Positions 56,665-60,000 of a DNA stretch of 60,000 nucleotides are shown here, in pieces. Origin of the DNA: Adiantum capillus-veneris (lineage: Eukaryota; Streptophyta; Polypodiopsida; Polypodiales; Pteridaceae); NCBI GenBank assembly GCA_014529385.2, contig CM043960.1, positions 39,485,281 to 39,545,280 on the forward strand, written 5' to 3'. The first letter of the stretch is position 1; the number at the start of each line of letters is the position of its first letter. Under the pieces are notes generated by a model. That model saw only the letters and a list, made by a program, of their open reading frames with translations, made no database searches and was not told the DNA's origin. The position numbers and the translations under genes are program-made.

Positions 56665-57356
56665 TGTTGGTATACTTGCAATGCCCACCTCTCTCAGTTT
56701 TGCCACCACACTATATGCTGCACAGTTTGTAAGGCCCCCATATGAGGAGAAGCCAATGGTGCACATATATTTGGTGGATTCCAGCTTTGCACGCTGATGA
56801 GATTTCTATTTGTGATATTCCTTTCGTTGGAATATTCCTTTTCGTCGAAATATCTTGGTCGGACAACGGTCGAAAGACAATCGAAAAATGGCCGTCCGGT
56901 GGTCGGTTGTCTGTGGTCTTTGGCCGGTAGCCGGATTTCCTTGGCCGGTGGCCGAGTTCTAGGAGGACTTGTCTACCCAAAAGCAGCTACACATGGGCGC
57001 ATGGGAGAGTCCTACTTGGATTTGGCTATCTAAGGGCGGTTGCACATGGGTGTTTAGAGGCTCCCTTACATCTATATAAGGATGCCTTCTCATGAGTAAT
57101 TTGGTAGAATGGTGTGCACATTTGACGCACACAACACATCCTTGTATAAGGATTGTTAGTCCCTTGTATTCTTACTTGCTCTAGTTGTCTAAATTGCCAT
57201 CTAAGCTCTACCTTGAGAGCGCATGGGTGGATGACTCCATCACTTTGTAATAGTGTGCTAATCTAAAGTTTTTGATTTGCCACTAATCTACTTTGCATCG
57301 TATCTCTCTCTACTCTCTTTGCTACTAGATCCTTATTGTATTCCGCATTTTTTTCA
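56665..57356 (+). repeat. 3' LTR of the decayed copia element
   Basis: 692 bp. It is longer than the 5' LTR partly because of an added GGAATATTCCTTTTCG-like segment near 56828 and extra sequence near 57025. Confidence 0.95.
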
Positions 57357-57419
57357 ATTAACATAATGGGTCCTAAAAGGAATGGTTACATTTGCACACA
57401 CCTTGCACAAATCTATCAT

Positions 57420-57423
<4 letters not shown>

Positions 57424-57511
<88 letters not shown>
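57424..57511. repeat. (TC)44 microsatellite
   Basis: Uninterrupted TC array of 88 bp just outside the copia 3' LTR. Confidence 0.95.
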
Positions 57512-57513
<2 letters not shown>

Positions 57514-57904
57514 GCTTGAATCTATGGGAGGGGGAATGATGTTGAGCTTGGCCGACATGGCCATGGCTCAAGGTGAATCCCCTACCGCAACATGCGAGTC
57601 TGGGATTGCCTTCACATCTGATTTACTATCGCTAGCCTCAGCAACAACTGAGCCACGCTCGATCTAATATGTCTCCCGATCTTGGGGTCCTTTCCTTAGC
57701 CGTTGCCTCTTTACTTTCCCTCATTGCATCAATTTTGCTAAATTACAGCTTGGCCCTTCCATGTCTCTCACACACACATACATACACTTAGATAGGTCGC
57801 TATGCTATTCTTGGGGCTTTCTCACATGACATTTGTTCATTTTTTATTTGCAACATTCTCTAATGCAGGTCTAACTATACTCAAGTTTGTATAATTTTAT
57901 AGGT

Positions 57905-58450
57905 TATTTGACATGCCCTCTTTGTATAAGATCCTTGCATGCATTATCAACATGCGCTTAAAACCCTTTATGCCCGATCTCATCCATGCTAGTTTTGTGC
58001 AACATCTTCACTTTTTAAGAGGCAATTGAATGGGCTTATCAGTTAAAACAACATATAGCATCCATGCTTTTGTATTTTGAGGGGTTTCTTGGAAGCCACT
58101 ATTCAGAGGATGGGTTTTCCCTTTTGATGGACCAGAGGTGTATCTGCATTATACCATACTACTTCTAGCGTTGTCACAATTAGAGGCCACATTGGACGAG
58201 GCTTTCTCGTTTGTTGTCACTCAACACAATATGGATGTCCCCTGATAGCCTAATGTGGGTGTGTCATATCTTACAAAGAGGATAGTATCATCTTCATACT
58301 CTTGATCCAAACGATGCCCTTGCTACCTTAATTTGCTTGGCCAGTGGTGCTATCATAAATTGGCACAAGTCTTTTGGTTTTCTTGTAGGACTGGATGCGG
58401 ACCGTCAATGGGGTGGGCATGATAGTTTCTCTTGGATACCTAGAGGGCAT
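57905..58450 (+). pseudogene. LINE reverse transcriptase fragment
   Basis: Plus-strand translation, across frame changes, gives Y-K-I-L-A-C-I-I-N-M-R-L-K-P and P-D-L-I-H (57917-57990), F-L-E-A-T-I-Q-R-M-G-F and G-V-S-A-L-Y (58086-58160), V-T-I-R-G...G-R-G-F and Q-Y-G-C-P-L (58170-58250), then G-A-I-I-N-W-H-K-S-F-G-F and D-S-F-S-W-I-P-R-G (58350-58450). These match, in order, the fingers, palm and thumb of plant L1-type LINE reverse transcriptases. The catalytic F/Y-x-D-D block is missing between 58260 and 58300, and stops interrupt the frames. Endonuclease and ORF1 were not found. Confidence 0.7.
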
Positions 58451-59418
<968 letters not shown>

Positions 59419-59800
59419 TTGCTCCAAAGCTCTTTCTGGAGTGACCTTTTGGAACAAGATTTTTTTCTAGATTTGGTGAGTTGAGTAATATCTAAAAAAA
59501 GCTCACTCCAAAGATCGCTCCATTCCAATCCTCCCATTTTTTGTAGCACCATTGCATGGTATTGATATGATTTTGGGAATGCCTTTTCGGCATGAGATGA
59601 ACCTACCAATTAACTACAAAACACGCATATTGACTCTCACACATGGAAATAAATTCTCTCTATCCAAGCAACACTCCAGCATCAAAAAGTCACACAGAAT
59701 CCAAATGAGCCATTAGGAAGCAAGGGAAAACCTACCTACTGCTTGTAAATGAACTCTCTCCTAAAATTGAAACTCCACATCATTCTCCACATGATGTCGG
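59419..59800. other. Non-coding interval
   Basis: No gene recognised on either strand. Confidence 0.4.
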
Positions 59801-59985
59801 TTTAAGGGCTATTTTATGCATGATTTGCCTCCTAGAATTCCACCTTCACGTCCTAATTAAAGGCCATATAATTACATGATGTCTTTCTCTCATAGTTTAA
59901 AGACTATTTTATGCATTATTTACTTCCTAGAATTCCACCTTCATGTCTTGAAGACCGTATAATTGACATTATCCCACGTAGTGAA
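59801..59985. repeat. 94-bp tandem duplication
   Basis: CTATTTTATGCAT(G/T)ATTT, then TCCTAGAATTCCACCTTCA and CC(A/G)TATAATT occur twice, with ATTTTATGCA at 59811 and 59905. Confidence 0.8.
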
Positions 59986-60000
59986 TCTCCCTATAAAGCT

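Larger units (their letters stand above)
51914..57356 (+). mobile_element. Full-length but decayed Ty1/copia element
   Basis: A 5,443-bp element with LTRs of 657 bp (51914-52570) and 692 bp (56665-57356), TG...CA ends, a tRNA-Met PBS, a polypurine tract and flanks ATTAG (51909-51913) and ATTAA (57357-57361) that look like a target-site duplication with one change. The LTRs differ by many substitutions and small insertions and the coding region is frameshifted, so the insertion is older than the one at 2911-8088. Confidence 0.95.

Overview
The window looks like a stretch of a large, repeat-rich nuclear genome of a land plant. The evidence is plant-type Ty1/copia and Ty3/gypsy retrotransposons primed by initiator-tRNA-Met or by the tRNA-Asp-like site typical of plant Tat/Athila elements, a chromodomain gypsy element, tRNA-derived SINEs, many long (TC)n/(GT)n arrays, and one spliced plant-type short-chain reductase gene. 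I cannot assign a species or even a major vascular-plant group from the sequence alone. No rRNA gene, true tRNA gene, CRISPR array or bacterial operon was seen.

Layout. 1-2910: fragments of minus-strand LTR elements, a plus-strand LTR/PBS module carrying two 100-bp (TC)n arrays, and a decayed minus-strand copia element that has lost its integrase. 2911-8088: a young full-length copia element (227-bp LTRs, one in-frame stop). 8089-15401: a minus-strand gypsy-type gag-protease reading frame of 1,794 codons with three in-frame stops. It ends directly at a polypurine tract and has no reverse transcriptase or integrase. Its leader, Asp-type PBS and LTR lie head-to-head with a related plus-strand LTR/leader (15402-16765). 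17340-30450: an old minus-strand gypsy element split inside its RNase H region by a young 8.9-kb chromovirus-type gypsy element (19008-27928, TSD AACTG, two in-frame stops). 30451-34800: no recognisable gene.

34837-39293 (minus) holds the only convincing host gene, a six-exon NAD(P)H-dependent reductase of the DFR/CCR superfamily. Its reading frame joins cleanly through GT-AG introns to 322 aa. Intron 2 (2.7 kb) is swollen by repeats, and intron 4 carries a 66-bp in-frame tandem copy of the start of exon 5. SINEs, a MITE candidate and short tandem duplications lie just upstream (39446-41270).

41690-51900 is mostly non-coding: a degenerate minisatellite, a second LTR/PBS/(TC)n module, a ~580-bp diverged tandem duplication, gypsy integrase and copia gag relics, and compound microsatellites. 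51914-57356 is an older, frameshifted full-length copia element. After it come a decayed LINE reverse transcriptase (about 57905-58450) and compound (AT)(AG)(GT) arrays to the right end.

The reductase gene is the only part with a likely cellular job; the rest is a layered record of insertion, deletion and decay. The three best preserved element reading frames are broken only by stops that single C-to-T or G-to-A changes can explain. This fits decay of methylated, silenced copies.
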